Shown in pieces: positions 41,457 to 49,676 of a DNA stretch of 64,000 nucleotides. Position 1 is the stretch's first letter; every line of letters begins with the position of its first letter. Made by a program: the position numbers and the translations under genes. The notes below the pieces were generated by a model. It saw only the letters and a list, made by a program, of their open reading frames with translations. It ran no database searches and had not been told where the DNA came from. The stretch is taken from contig CALXSJ010000001.1 in assembly GCA_944391115.1 (NCBI GenBank), forward strand, positions 129,169 to 193,168, read 5' to 3'. The DNA is from an uncultured Victivallales bacterium. Lineage in GTDB: Bacteria; Verrucomicrobiota; Lentisphaeria; Victivallales; UBA1829.

Positions 41457-44408
41457 ATGAAGTGGTGCAAAAGTCTGGGCGGTCATATTCACAATTTCTG
41501 TGACATGGAGAGCGGTTTTTTTCTGGAGGCGGGAGAGAAGGATATGCTTCCTCCCGGAGGGGAAATTTGTTTTCGCGGCTCATGCGTGGTGCCTGCGGAC
41601 GGCGAATACACGCTTCAGTTCGAAACGGACCGGAATCTTCTGCTCCGGATCAATGATATTCCTGTGGAATGCTCTTCTTTTTCCCACTGGCGGGACGGCC
41701 TTCATCTGAAAGGATTTCTTCCGCAGACTGTGCGGACGTTCCGTGCCGGCAGGAACCCGCTGGAATTCCGCCTGAAAAATCCGACGGATCAGACGCTTTC
41801 CGCGCATTTTCACGTCCGTCTGATCGACTGGAACGGCGAGGTTGTGCCGCAGGAAACAGTTCATCCCTATCAGGATGGTTTCCTGCCGGAAAAGCGTCCG
41901 CTTCGCGAAATGCCCGATCTTTCCGCATGGAAGCCGGGCGCGGGCAAGGCTTTCAAAAGCGCCGGGCGTTTCGGTTTTACAAAGGGGAACGGAGTTCTGG
42001 ATTACAGCATGCCATACTTCGGAATTGTCGCCAAACCGCATGTTTTCGGGAATCCGAAGTGGAAAAAGAATCAGCTGTGGAGCTTTTCCGTTCTTCCGGA
42101 CGGAATGACCCCGTCCGGATCGCTTCTTGAAAATTACGTGCCGGAAGAAAACGAGTCTGTGATTGTAGACTGGGCTTCCGTCCGCTGGTCCCGTCCCGAC
42201 GCGAAAGGGAAACCGTTTATCCTGGAGTATTCCCTGCTGGCGCCGGAGCTTCTGATCGAGACTTCTTCCGATTCCTTCACCTTGAGCCGCCTTGCAGGGT
42301 CCGCAGCATGCAAACGTATTCTGCTTCCGCTGGGAAGAGGCGTTCTGGAACGCTCCGACTGCGGCGGCGTATTTTACGACGCGAAGACCGACGGTCCTCT
42401 TGCGGAAAACTGGATTCTGCTTTACGGCAACGGCGCTTTCCCTGAGATTCCGATTCTTCTTCTGTTCCGTGTCCCGCCGGAAAGAATTTCCGTGAAGCGG
42501 AATCCTGCCGGGGCGGCGGAACGGATCGATTTCTGTTTCTCCGAACAGCTGGGATGGGCGATGCTCGGATTCCCGGAGGGGATTTCCATGCCGGAGCCGG
42601 ACGCGTTGAACGATGAGCGGATGACGCATCTTCTTTCGGTCTGCCGCAGACGTTCCCGGACAGCTCTGGCACGTCCGGTCGCCTGCGAAGAATATTTCCG
42701 GATTGAAAACGGTCGGGTGGAGATTCTGCAGCATTACCGTTTCCGCTTTTTGGAAGACAAGTTCGGTACGGAAACGGTCCGTTTTGCTCCGCTGCCGCCG
42801 CCTGTGATGCTTGCCGTGCTGGAAACGGACGCCGTCCGTCCCGATCCGGATGCCTGCGATTTTGAACTGCCGACGAAATACGGTCCTTTCTGGGGCGTGT
42901 TCCATTCGGAATGGAGCCGTTATTCCGTGCCGGTTCCGGATACCAGGCGTTCCTTTGTTCTGGGCAGATGCAGCCGCGGCGCAGCGCTGGATAAGGATTT
43001 CAGGGAGTATCTTTCCTATCACGATCAGCTGAAGGAAATTCCGAATCCGGGGGTTCATCAGTTCCTGTTTCCGTTCGTGGTGCCGCTTCTGACGTTCGGC
43101 GAACTCACGAAGGAGGAGCGCGAAGAGGTGACGAAGCGTCTGGTGCGCAATCTGGAGCGGGCCTGCGATCCGGATGCCTCCTATGTCGGGCGCGGCGGAA
43201 AGAAGTGCTACATGTGGTATGAGCGCACCGAGCCGTTTACCGGTGTTTCGTATCTCATCAATTATCTGCATGTTTCCAGAATCCGCGAGCTCCCGGACGG
43301 GGAAAAGGAGACGATCTGCGGCAACAGCATTCCCTTCATCGAAGTCGACTGGGGCAACGGCATCGCCCTCTACTCCATTTATCTGGCGGCGCTTCTGACC
43401 AACCGCTGGGATATTGTCAGGGCCCGCTGGAATGTGATGAAACGCGCATTTCATTATTTTCTCGGGCTGATGGACTGGGCATGCATGTGCAGCGGATATT
43501 GTGAAAACGGACATGCCTGGAGCGACGGCACCAACTACGGGGCCTATCTCGGATTTGTCAATATGGCGGAGATCATCGATGACAAAGAGGCCTGGGAGAC
43601 AGCGGTCTACGCTTATGCGAAGATGACCGCCGAACGCATGGGACTCTTTGCCGCGGCGCAGAATTACTTCTGCCGGTATTATGACGCATCTCCGTGGCAT
43701 GCGGCGAAGGTTTTTCCGGAGGAACTGGCGTTCCGGCATCACAATCTCGCCTGTCCCCGCCGGATTCTTCACGGCGCCTACCGGGAGGAGGGGCTTTACA
43801 ACATGACGACGGAAGGGCATTATCCGGAGACGTTTCAGATGTATGCCGACTGCATGAAGCATGCCCTGCTTGAAACACTGGACGCGGTCGAGAAGAGTCA
43901 GCCGGACGGTCTGAGCGTCACCGGTCCGCTTGCAGACGGTGCCGAGTCCATCTATCACACCAACCGGGTGCAGCTCGGCGAGCAGGAGGTCTATTCCTAT
44001 CTGCTTCTGTGCCTCTTCAGCGGGAAATATTCTCCCGGGGAGATCCGGAAAAAAATCGACGAGGCGGTTGCCAATCGGCGGCTGTCGCGGGAATTTCTCG
44101 GCGCGCATGAGTTCTGCTACCGCCGTGTTCCGGCGAACTGGTGCGCAGTCTATCTGACCGGAATGGCGGAGTGCTTCCATCAGGTGCACGCAACTCTCTG
44201 GAAAGGGCTCATCCCCGGGGAAGCCGCGTATCCTGAACTGGAGGTGAATGTCATGGACAGTGACGCATGGATGGAATTCCGCGCGGACTTCCCGTTTGAA
44301 CTCTCTTTGAACGGCCGGATTCTTCCGGTCATGCGGAAAGAGGGCAGACTGGTTCGCTACCGGATTCCGGATTCCGGCAGACTCCGCATTCATCCGCTGA
44401 AGAAATAA
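41457..44408 (+). CDS. Large hypothetical protein, probably carbohydrate-active
   Basis: 983 aa from ATG 41457, which follows ATGGAGGG. There is no signal peptide. Residues about 20-125 look like a beta-sandwich of the PA14/CBM kind (GEYTLQFETDRNLLLRIND). The middle, to about 540, is beta-rich. From about 560 to 930 it is helical, with many Trp, Tyr and His (CENGHAWSDGTNYGAYLGF), recalling an alpha/alpha-barrel glycosidase or lyase. A short beta tail follows. I cannot assign a family. Divergent AraC control and the surrounding sugar genes suggest a role in intracellular processing of an oligosaccharide. Confidence 0.7.
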   Translation: MKWCKSLGGHIHNFCDMESGFFLEAGEKDMLPPGGEICFRGSCVVPADGEYTLQFETDRNLLLRINDIPVECSSFSHWRDGLHLKGFLPQTVRTFRAGRNPLEFRLKNPTDQTLSAHFHVRLIDWNGEVVPQETVHPYQDGFLPEKRPLREMPDLSAWKPGAGKAFKSAGRFGFTKGNGVLDYSMPYFGIVAKPHVFGNPKWKKNQLWSFSVLPDGMTPSGSLLENYVPEENESVIVDWASVRWSRPDAKGKPFILEYSLLAPELLIETSSDSFTLSRLAGSAACKRILLPLGRGVLERSDCGGVFYDAKTDGPLAENWILLYGNGAFPEIPILLLFRVPPERISVKRNPAGAAERIDFCFSEQLGWAMLGFPEGISMPEPDALNDERMTHLLSVCRRRSRTALARPVACEEYFRIENGRVEILQHYRFRFLEDKFGTETVRFAPLPPPVMLAVLETDAVRPDPDACDFELPTKYGPFWGVFHSEWSRYSVPVPDTRRSFVLGRCSRGAALDKDFREYLSYHDQLKEIPNPGVHQFLFPFVVPLLTFGELTKEEREEVTKRLVRNLERACDPDASYVGRGGKKCYMWYERTEPFTGVSYLINYLHVSRIRELPDGEKETICGNSIPFIEVDWGNGIALYSIYLAALLTNRWDIVRARWNVMKRAFHYFLGLMDWACMCSGYCENGHAWSDGTNYGAYLGFVNMAEIIDDKEAWETAVYAYAKMTAERMGLFAAAQNYFCRYYDASPWHAAKVFPEELAFRHHNLACPRRILHGAYREEGLYNMTTEGHYPETFQMYADCMKHALLETLDAVEKSQPDGLSVTGPLADGAESIYHTNRVQLGEQEVYSYLLLCLFSGKYSPGEIRKKIDEAVANRRLSREFLGAHEFCYRRVPANWCAVYLTGMAECFHQVHATLWKGLIPGEAAYPELEVNVMDSDAWMEFRADFPFELSLNGRILPVMRKEGRLVRYRIPDSGRLRIHPLKK

Positions 44409-44483
44409 TTCCCGGAAAATACGCCCGCTTCTTTCTTTCCGGATACGGGAAGGGAAGGATTTGGAGTTCGAAACGCAGAACAC

Positions 44484-44519
44484 AAAAAAGCCCGGACATC
44501 CACTGTTCCGGGCTTTTTT
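44484..44519. terminator. Bidirectional terminator between the 983-aa gene and rpmB
   Basis: AAAAAAGCCCGG (44484-44495) pairs perfectly with CCGGGCTTTTTT (44508-44519), giving T-runs in both directions for the converging genes. Confidence 0.85.
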
Positions 44520-44587
44520 GCTCCACTATTTTCCCCTGTATTTTCAGCGGTTGACGCGGACAGGGGAGAATGCGTTCAGATGTTTTG

Positions 44588-44818
44588 TCAGCAGGCCTTT
44601 TTGACTTTGCCGCTGCGAATGCAGGCCGTGCAGACCTTCATCCTCTTGTTCGTGCCGTTGTCGTTGACTCTGACAGTCTGGATGTTGGGCTCGAAAATAC
44701 GTGGGGAAACTTTCACCACGTGCATGCCGATACCGCCTTTTTTCTTTGCAAGACCCCTACGGATGATTCTGCCTCCGTAGAACTTTTTCTTACCGCAGAT
44801 TTCGCAAACATTGCTCAT
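44588..44818 (-). CDS. rpmB: 50S ribosomal protein L28
   Basis: 76 aa. It has the L28 N-terminus and two CxxC pairs, CEIC at 5-8 and CTAC at 63-66, the zinc-binding form of the protein. The core VSPRIFEPNIQTVRV is typical. It is monocistronic with its own promoter at 44900-44927 and shares the terminator with the converging gene. Confidence 0.94.
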   Translation of the reverse strand: MSNVCEICGKKKFYGGRIIRRGLAKKKGGIGMHVVKVSPRIFEPNIQTVRVNDNGTNKRMKVCTACIRSGKVKKAC

Positions 44819-44899
44819 TATGACACCTCATATGCGTTGCGTATTGAATTTTCCCGTTCCACAAACTGTTCATGCTGAATACGTGAATCAGGAAACATA

Positions 44900-44927
44900 A
44901 ATATAACACTCTCCCGGAAAGTTTCAA
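44900..44927 (-). promoter_or_regulatory. Promoter of rpmB
   Basis: Leftwards: TTGAAA (44927-44922), 16 bases, TATATT (44905-44900). The 339-base gap 44819-45157 otherwise holds only the ompH promoter. Confidence 0.65.
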
Positions 44928-45091
44928 GACTTCCAATATTTTTTTTCCCGATTTATTCCTTATAAATTTTTCCGGAGGAGGAAGCTTCCCTTTCCGGGCT
45001 TTGGCATTTTCAGACGGGAATACGCGGAATATGCGTTGAAACGTCTGAATTTCCGTTTTGCGCAATACGGAAAAATCGGCTCCTTTCCCTA

Positions 45092-45120
45092 TTGACTTTT
45101 TGCCGTTCCGCGTATAAACT
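45092..45120 (+). promoter_or_regulatory. Promoter of ompH-lpxD
   Basis: TTGACT at 45092-45097, then either TATAAA at 45113 (15 bases) or TAAACT at 45115-45120 (17 bases). Confidence 0.55.
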
Positions 45121-45157
45121 ATGGGATACCGATCAAGCACAAGGAAAGGCTGGAGGA

Positions 45158-45742
45158 ATGAAAAAACGGATTTTGACCTTGCTGTGCGCATTCTGCGCAT
45201 TGCCGCTCTTTGCCGCGGAGATGAAAATCGCCGTGATTGACATGGGGCGCGTGTTTCAGGAATACACCAAAACCAAAGTCAACGAGGCGAGACTGAAGAA
45301 ACAGGCCGAAATTTTCAAGGATTATTCCACGCGCCTCAGCGACCAGCTCAAGAAACTCCAGTCCGAGTTCAAGGATTTGCGCGACGCCTCCCAGAACATG
45401 GCCTATACCGCCGCCGAACGGGAGAACCGCCGCCTGAACGCAGCCGACAAGTATGCCCAGGTCACGGCGAAGGAAAAGGAGCTGCGCGACTACAACCGCG
45501 AAAAGCAGGCCGAGCTCCGCGCGGAATATGAAAAAATGCGTGACGGGATCCTCAAGGACATCGAGAAGGTCGTGGCGGCGAAATGTGTGACGGAAGGCTA
45601 TATGATCGTCATCGACAAATCCGGAAAAACCCTGAACAACATTCCGACCGTCGTCTATCACAATGCCGCCCTGGACATCACGACGCCGGTCATCAAGACT
45701 CTCAATACGGGATTCAGCCGGAAAGACAGCAGCAAAAAATAA
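45158..45742 (+). CDS. OmpH/Skp-family periplasmic chaperone
   Basis: 194 aa. Signal peptide at 1-20 (cut after LFAA or so), then a beta strand (MKIAVIDMGRVFQEY) and a long charged coiled coil from about 40 to 140, ending in a return strand (GYMIVIDKSG). This is the jellyfish-like Skp fold that holds unfolded outer-membrane proteins in the periplasm. It is 27 bases upstream of lpxD, the order seen in most outer-membrane bacteria, where bamA is often near; bamA is not in this window. Confidence 0.9.
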   Translation: MKKRILTLLCAFCALPLFAAEMKIAVIDMGRVFQEYTKTKVNEARLKKQAEIFKDYSTRLSDQLKKLQSEFKDLRDASQNMAYTAAERENRRLNAADKYAQVTAKEKELRDYNREKQAELRAEYEKMRDGILKDIEKVVAAKCVTEGYMIVIDKSGKTLNNIPTVVYHNAALDITTPVIKTLNTGFSRKDSSKK

Positions 45743-45769
45743 CATAACATAGTTACAGGAAGCCTCATC

Positions 45770-46816
45770 ATGGAAAAAACATATAAAGTTTCCGAGCTTG
45801 CGGAAATGGTCAACGGTATCGTAAAAGGCAATGCCGGCCTGGAAATTACCGGCGTGAACTCGCTCAAGCTGGCGGGACCGACGGAAGCCTCCTTCCTGAG
45901 CAACATCAAATACCGGAGCCAGATGGATGCCGGAAAAGCGGGCGTTGTCCTGGTTGTTTCCGACTGGAAATTCGAGCCGAAGGAAGGGCAGACTCTGATT
46001 CTCTGTCAGAATCCCGACAAGGCCTTCACGAAGATCTGCAATGTTTTTGCGCCCGCGCCGATTCAATATGCTCCCGGCATCCATCCCTCCGCCGTGGTGC
46101 ATCCCGGTGCAAAAATCGCGGAAGGCGTTTCGATCGGACCGACCGCCGTGGTCGAGGAAGGCGCCGTAATCGGAAAAGGCTCCGTGATCGGCGCCTGCGC
46201 CTATGTCGGGCACTTTGTCACGGTCGGGGAGAACTGCCTGATTTATCCGAATGTTTCCATCATGCGCTACTGCAGGATCGGCAGCCGTGTCATCATTCAT
46301 GCGGGTGCGACCATCGGAGCCGACGGATTCGGCTACAATACCACGTTCACGGGACTTGTGAAAGTGCCGCAGAACGGAATCGTGCAGATTGACAATGATG
46401 TCGAGATCGGCGCGAACAGCACAATCGACCGTGCGCGTTTCGGCAAAACGTGGATCAAGAAAGGGGTCAAGATCGACAATCTCGTGCATGTCGCGCACAA
46501 TGTGATTGTCGGGGAGTCCTCCGCTCTGATCGGACAATGCGGGATTGCGGGCAGCGCGGAGATCGGCCGCGGCGTCATTGTGGCCGCGCAGTCCGGTGTC
46601 AACGGTCACATCACCCTGGGAGACGGATCCAAGGTTGCGGGAGCCTCCGCCGTGCAGCGCAGCGTGCCGCCGGGTGCCATGGTGTTCGGCACGCCCGCCG
46701 AAAGCGAAGAGGATTTCATTGAGCGGCACATGCTTCCGCGCAAGGTGCGGAAACTTGCCGCGCGTCTCGAAAAACTGGAGGCGCTTCTCGCCGGAAAAGA
46801 GGACAAGGCGGAATAG
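45770..46816 (+). CDS. lpxD: UDP-3-O-acylglucosamine N-acyltransferase
   Basis: 348 aa. An N-terminal uridine-binding domain (to about 100) is followed by a left-handed beta helix of hexapeptide repeats, with the catalytic His in LVHVAHNVIVGE near residue 243 and a C-terminal helix. It adds the second acyl chain in lipid A synthesis, showing that the organism makes LPS or a lipid-A-like molecule. It is cotranscribed with ompH. Confidence 0.95.
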   Translation: MEKTYKVSELAEMVNGIVKGNAGLEITGVNSLKLAGPTEASFLSNIKYRSQMDAGKAGVVLVVSDWKFEPKEGQTLILCQNPDKAFTKICNVFAPAPIQYAPGIHPSAVVHPGAKIAEGVSIGPTAVVEEGAVIGKGSVIGACAYVGHFVTVGENCLIYPNVSIMRYCRIGSRVIIHAGATIGADGFGYNTTFTGLVKVPQNGIVQIDNDVEIGANSTIDRARFGKTWIKKGVKIDNLVHVAHNVIVGESSALIGQCGIAGSAEIGRGVIVAAQSGVNGHITLGDGSKVAGASAVQRSVPPGAMVFGTPAESEEDFIERHMLPRKVRKLAARLEKLEALLAGKEDKAE

Positions 46817-46817
46817 T

Positions 46818-46834
46818 CCGCGGCAATGCCGCGG
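46818..46834. other. Hairpin after lpxD
   Basis: CCGCGGC-AAT-GCCGCGG directly after the lpxD stop. There is no T-run, so it is a weak candidate terminator between converging genes. Confidence 0.35.
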
Positions 46835-46935
46835 GAGGAACGCCGGATTTCGCGTTGAAATGTTTTTTCATGCAGCACGGCATCCGCCGGACTGTTCCTT
46901 TCCACATGCGGAAGGAAGCTTTTCCCCTGCGGGAG

Positions 46936-47484
46936 CTATTTCCAGAACTGCCACCATTTCTTCTGCGGCGGCGGAGGCGGGATGATCTCCTTCGGAATAT
47001 TGATGCTGGAATGCGTGGCGACGACAGCCACGGAAAACTGATCTTTGACCTTCGGGAGCATGCCGACTTTTTTCCGGTAGAACTTCACCAGATTTTCATT
47101 TTCATCCAGTTCCGCCTTGGCGGCGATCACTTCCGTATTGTCCGACACGCTGTCGGGATCCTCCGTAAGGGGGAAGATGTCGCCGCATTCGCTGCATTCC
47201 GCGGAATCTCCGAGGAATTCATCGGGAATCTCGTATTTGGCGCCGCAGGAGCGGCAGGAGACAATCACAAGGCCGGATGGACGGGAAGGGGGAGGTTCCT
47301 GAACGTTCATACGCGGAGGAAGGACCGTCTGTTTCGGCTGTTCCTCCTGTTTCTCGTCCGCAAGTTCCATTGTGAACTGCTTCGTACAGCGGGGGCATTC
47401 CGTTTTCTGGCCCAGAAGCTCCGGTGGAATGTGGTACTTCGTTTTGCAGTGTGGACATGAAACAAGAAGACTTTGTTCGCGCAT
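46936..47484 (-). CDS. Double zinc-ribbon (MJ0042-type) protein
   Basis: 182 aa from ATG 47484, which has GGAG eight bases upstream; the frame is open to 47556 but lacks a ribosome site there. Two MJ0042-like zinc ribbons are visible: CPHC/CPRC near 10-33 and CRSC/CSEC near 78-100. A Pro-rich linker separates them, and an acidic helical segment follows. The protein ends in a Pro run and Lys-Lys-Trp-Trp-Gln-Phe-Trp-Lys. Zinc ribbons of this type are plentiful in Planctomycetes and relatives. The function is unknown. Confidence 0.75.
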   Translation of the reverse strand: MREQSLLVSCPHCKTKYHIPPELLGQKTECPRCTKQFTMELADEKQEEQPKQTVLPPRMNVQEPPPSRPSGLVIVSCRSCGAKYEIPDEFLGDSAECSECGDIFPLTEDPDSVSDNTEVIAAKAELDENENLVKFYRKKVGMLPKVKDQFSVAVVATHSSINIPKEIIPPPPPQKKWWQFWK

Positions 47485-47802
47485 AAGTTTGTCTCCGCAT
47501 TGTTCATTGTATTTCTGGTCTGAAGGGGAAACTACCATCGGAACAGTGGATGTCAAATGAAAAAATCAAATTTTTATGATAAAAAAGGGAATTCCGGAAG
47601 TGATTCCGCAGGATGATCCGAAGACTGCGGAATGCCATTGACATTTGTGCAGTCCGCAGATTTTACGGAAACGGGAAGATTTCAGTCCGTATTTTCCGGG
47701 ATTCCGCGCCGTTCCCGCCCGGAGCAGAAAAAAACGCCGGAAAAGACAATGCGGGAAGGCACTGTGAAAATGCAGCCCGCATCATGTCATATCGCATAAT
47801 TT
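47485..47802. other. 318-base intergenic region
   Basis: It holds the candidate promoter of the zinc-ribbon gene (leftwards: TTGACA at 47556-47551, 16 bases, TAGTTT at 47534-47529). The remainder is unassigned. A 71-codon frame at 47613-47828 on the plus strand has no ribosome site and is not annotated. Confidence 0.45.
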
Positions 47803-48108
47803 TCAGCGTGCTTTTTCATCCGGGCTGACAAGTCCGGCCGCCTTTTTATTCCGATGCTGATAATAGAGGCAGAGCACGGTGTCTGTTGCGACAAGAAGGC
47901 CGTTCAGGAGATAGAGCCAGAATACAAAATCGAATTTCCCCGTGATTTTGTACAGACAGCCCGCAATGTAGCCGATGATAATCAGAGAAAGGAAAATATA
48001 ACTTTTCCCCGCCGGATTCTTGACCTTGACGGTTTTTATGATGGCAAACGGCCAGCTGAATCCGAAACAGATCAGCATGACGGCTTCGAACATACTGGAA
48101 AGAGGCAT
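47803..48108 (-). CDS. Small membrane protein, SemiSWEET/PQ-loop-like
   Basis: 101 aa from ATG 48108, with AGGAG nine bases upstream; codons upstream to 48186 do not look translated. Three membrane segments lie at about 7-24, 35-53 and 62-82. The pattern, with a Trp-Pro in the first segment and a GKS loop between helices, resembles the small PQ-loop proteins found in Firmicutes and Bacteroidetes that are distant SemiSWEET sugar-transporter relatives. Substrate and role are unknown. Confidence 0.72.
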   Translation of the reverse strand: MPLSSMFEAVMLICFGFSWPFAIIKTVKVKNPAGKSYIFLSLIIIGYIAGCLYKITGKFDFVFWLYLLNGLLVATDTVLCLYYQHRNKKAAGLVSPDEKAR

Positions 48109-48158
48109 GGGAAAAACTCCTGACTTCCTGATCTTGTGTGGTTGTTGTTGAAAAAAGT

Positions 48159-48186
48159 AATATACACCCGCATCATGCGATTTCAA
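48159..48186 (-). promoter_or_regulatory. Promoter of the PQ-loop-like gene
   Basis: Leftwards: TTGAAA (48186-48181), 16 bases, TATATT (48164-48159). Confidence 0.6.
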
Positions 48187-48352
48187 CCGTATCCCGGAAG
48201 ATTTGTCCGCTGCCGCAGAAACGCCGCCATGCGGACATCCGGGGAGCCGCCGGACGGGAGAGATGCTTCCGGCATGGGATTGCTCCCGTTTTGAAATGTT
48301 CCGCGGTATTTTCCATTTCCATACTTTTTCCGGTTTTTTTCCGTGTCAAACA

Positions 48353-48380
48353 TTGAAAAACAGATTCATTGTGCTAATTT
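48353..48380 (+). promoter_or_regulatory. Promoter of the Gfo/Idh gene with extended -10
   Basis: TTGAAA at 48353-48358, 16 bases, TAATTT at 48375-48380 preceded by TGC. The predicted transcript start, near 48387, is almost at the ATG. Confidence 0.5.
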
Positions 48381-48390
48381 TAGCGCAATC

Positions 48391-49665
48391 ATGAGCATGC
48401 ATGGAAAAATATCGGTCATTATCCTTGGCGCGGGCGGTCGGGGCACCATTTATGCAAACCTGATCAAACTCATGCCGGACAAGGCGGAAGTTGTCGCCGT
48501 GGCGGAACCGCGCGACTTCTTCCGCAACCGTATCGTCGCGGAACATCATATCCCGGAGGTAAACAGCTTTACCGACTGGCGTGACGTGCTGAAGCGTCCG
48601 AAATTCGCGGATGCCGTCATCATTACGACGCAGGACCGCATGCATGTGGAGCCCGCGATTGCATTCGCGAACATGGGATACAATATCCTGATCGAAAAAC
48701 CGCTGGCGCCGGACGCGCATTCCTGCCGCATGATTGTCGATGCCGTCAAGCGGAACAAGGTGCTTCTGTCCGCCTGCCATGTCATGCGTTACGCGAATTA
48801 TACCAGCATGCTCAGGGAACTCATCCGGAACGGTTCCATCGGGCAGATTGTCTCCATCGAGCATCTGGAGCCCGTCGGCCACTGGCGTTATGCGCACTCC
48901 TACGTGCGCGGCAACTGGAGCCGCGAAGAAACCTCCTCCTCGGTTCTGCTGGCAAAGTCGATTCATGATCTGGACTGGATCAACTTCATCGTCGGGCGGC
49001 GCTGCAGCAATATTTCCTCGTTCGGCTCCCTGATGTTTTTCCGTCCGGAAAACCGGCCGGAAGGGGCGGCAGACCGCTGCCTCGACTGTCCTCTGGAGCC
49101 CGGGTGTCCTTATTCCGCGCCGCGCTTCTACCTGGAACGCTGGAAAAGCGGACACATTGACAATTATATCGAATCCGTGACCAGCCCGCTGACGGAGGAG
49201 AATATTCTCCGCGCGATGCGGACCGGCCCCTACGGCCGCTGTGTTTTCGCCTGCGGCAACGACGTGGCGGATCATCAGGTGGTCAATATGGAATTCGAAG
49301 GCGGGGCGACCGCAGTCTTCACGCTTGCGGGCTGTTCCAAATACGGTGACCGCAGGACGACCATTTTCGGTTCCGCCGGAGAGATCTTCTGCGACGGGAA
49401 AAAGATTCTCCTCTATTCCTACCTGCGCGACCGCACGACCGAAATCAATATCGAACCTGACAACGGAACTCCCGCGAAATATCACGGCGGCGGCGACAAG
49501 AACTGTCTGGAATGCTTCCTTGCCGCCCTCCGGGAAAACGATCCCGACCTGATTGTCAGCGGTGCGGACATTTCACTGGAAACCCATCTCATGGTCTTTG
49601 CCGCTGAACGCTCCCGCCGGGAAAAACGCACGGTCCCGATGGATGAGCTGCGTTTGGAAGACTGA
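48391..49665 (+). CDS. Gfo/Idh/MocA-family oxidoreductase
   Basis: 424 aa from ATG 48391 (48397 is also possible). The NAD(P) Rossmann motif GAGGRGT begins near residue 13, and the EKPLAPDA motif near 107-114 carries the conserved Lys. A Cys cluster (CLDCPLEPGC) sits near 231-240 in the C-terminal substrate domain, as in one Gfo/Idh subgroup. These enzymes oxidise or reduce sugars and inositols; the substrate is unknown. No ribosome binding site precedes the start, and the promoter predicts little or no leader. The ABC-F gene follows after 11 bases. Confidence 0.87.
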   Translation: MSMHGKISVIILGAGGRGTIYANLIKLMPDKAEVVAVAEPRDFFRNRIVAEHHIPEVNSFTDWRDVLKRPKFADAVIITTQDRMHVEPAIAFANMGYNILIEKPLAPDAHSCRMIVDAVKRNKVLLSACHVMRYANYTSMLRELIRNGSIGQIVSIEHLEPVGHWRYAHSYVRGNWSREETSSSVLLAKSIHDLDWINFIVGRRCSNISSFGSLMFFRPENRPEGAADRCLDCPLEPGCPYSAPRFYLERWKSGHIDNYIESVTSPLTEENILRAMRTGPYGRCVFACGNDVADHQVVNMEFEGGATAVFTLAGCSKYGDRRTTIFGSAGEIFCDGKKILLYSYLRDRTTEINIEPDNGTPAKYHGGGDKNCLECFLAALRENDPDLIVSGADISLETHLMVFAAERSRREKRTVPMDELRLED

Positions 49666-49676
49666 CCGGAGCGCGC

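Noticed and set aside
41580-44483. 967-codon open frame antisense to the 983-aa protein gene
   Set aside because: It has no ribosome site, and its composition is that of a reverse-strand shadow. The plus-strand gene has a promoter and a Shine-Dalgarno site.
47613-47828. 71-codon frame on the plus strand
   Set aside because: It has no ribosome site and overlaps the end of the PQ-loop-like gene in antisense.
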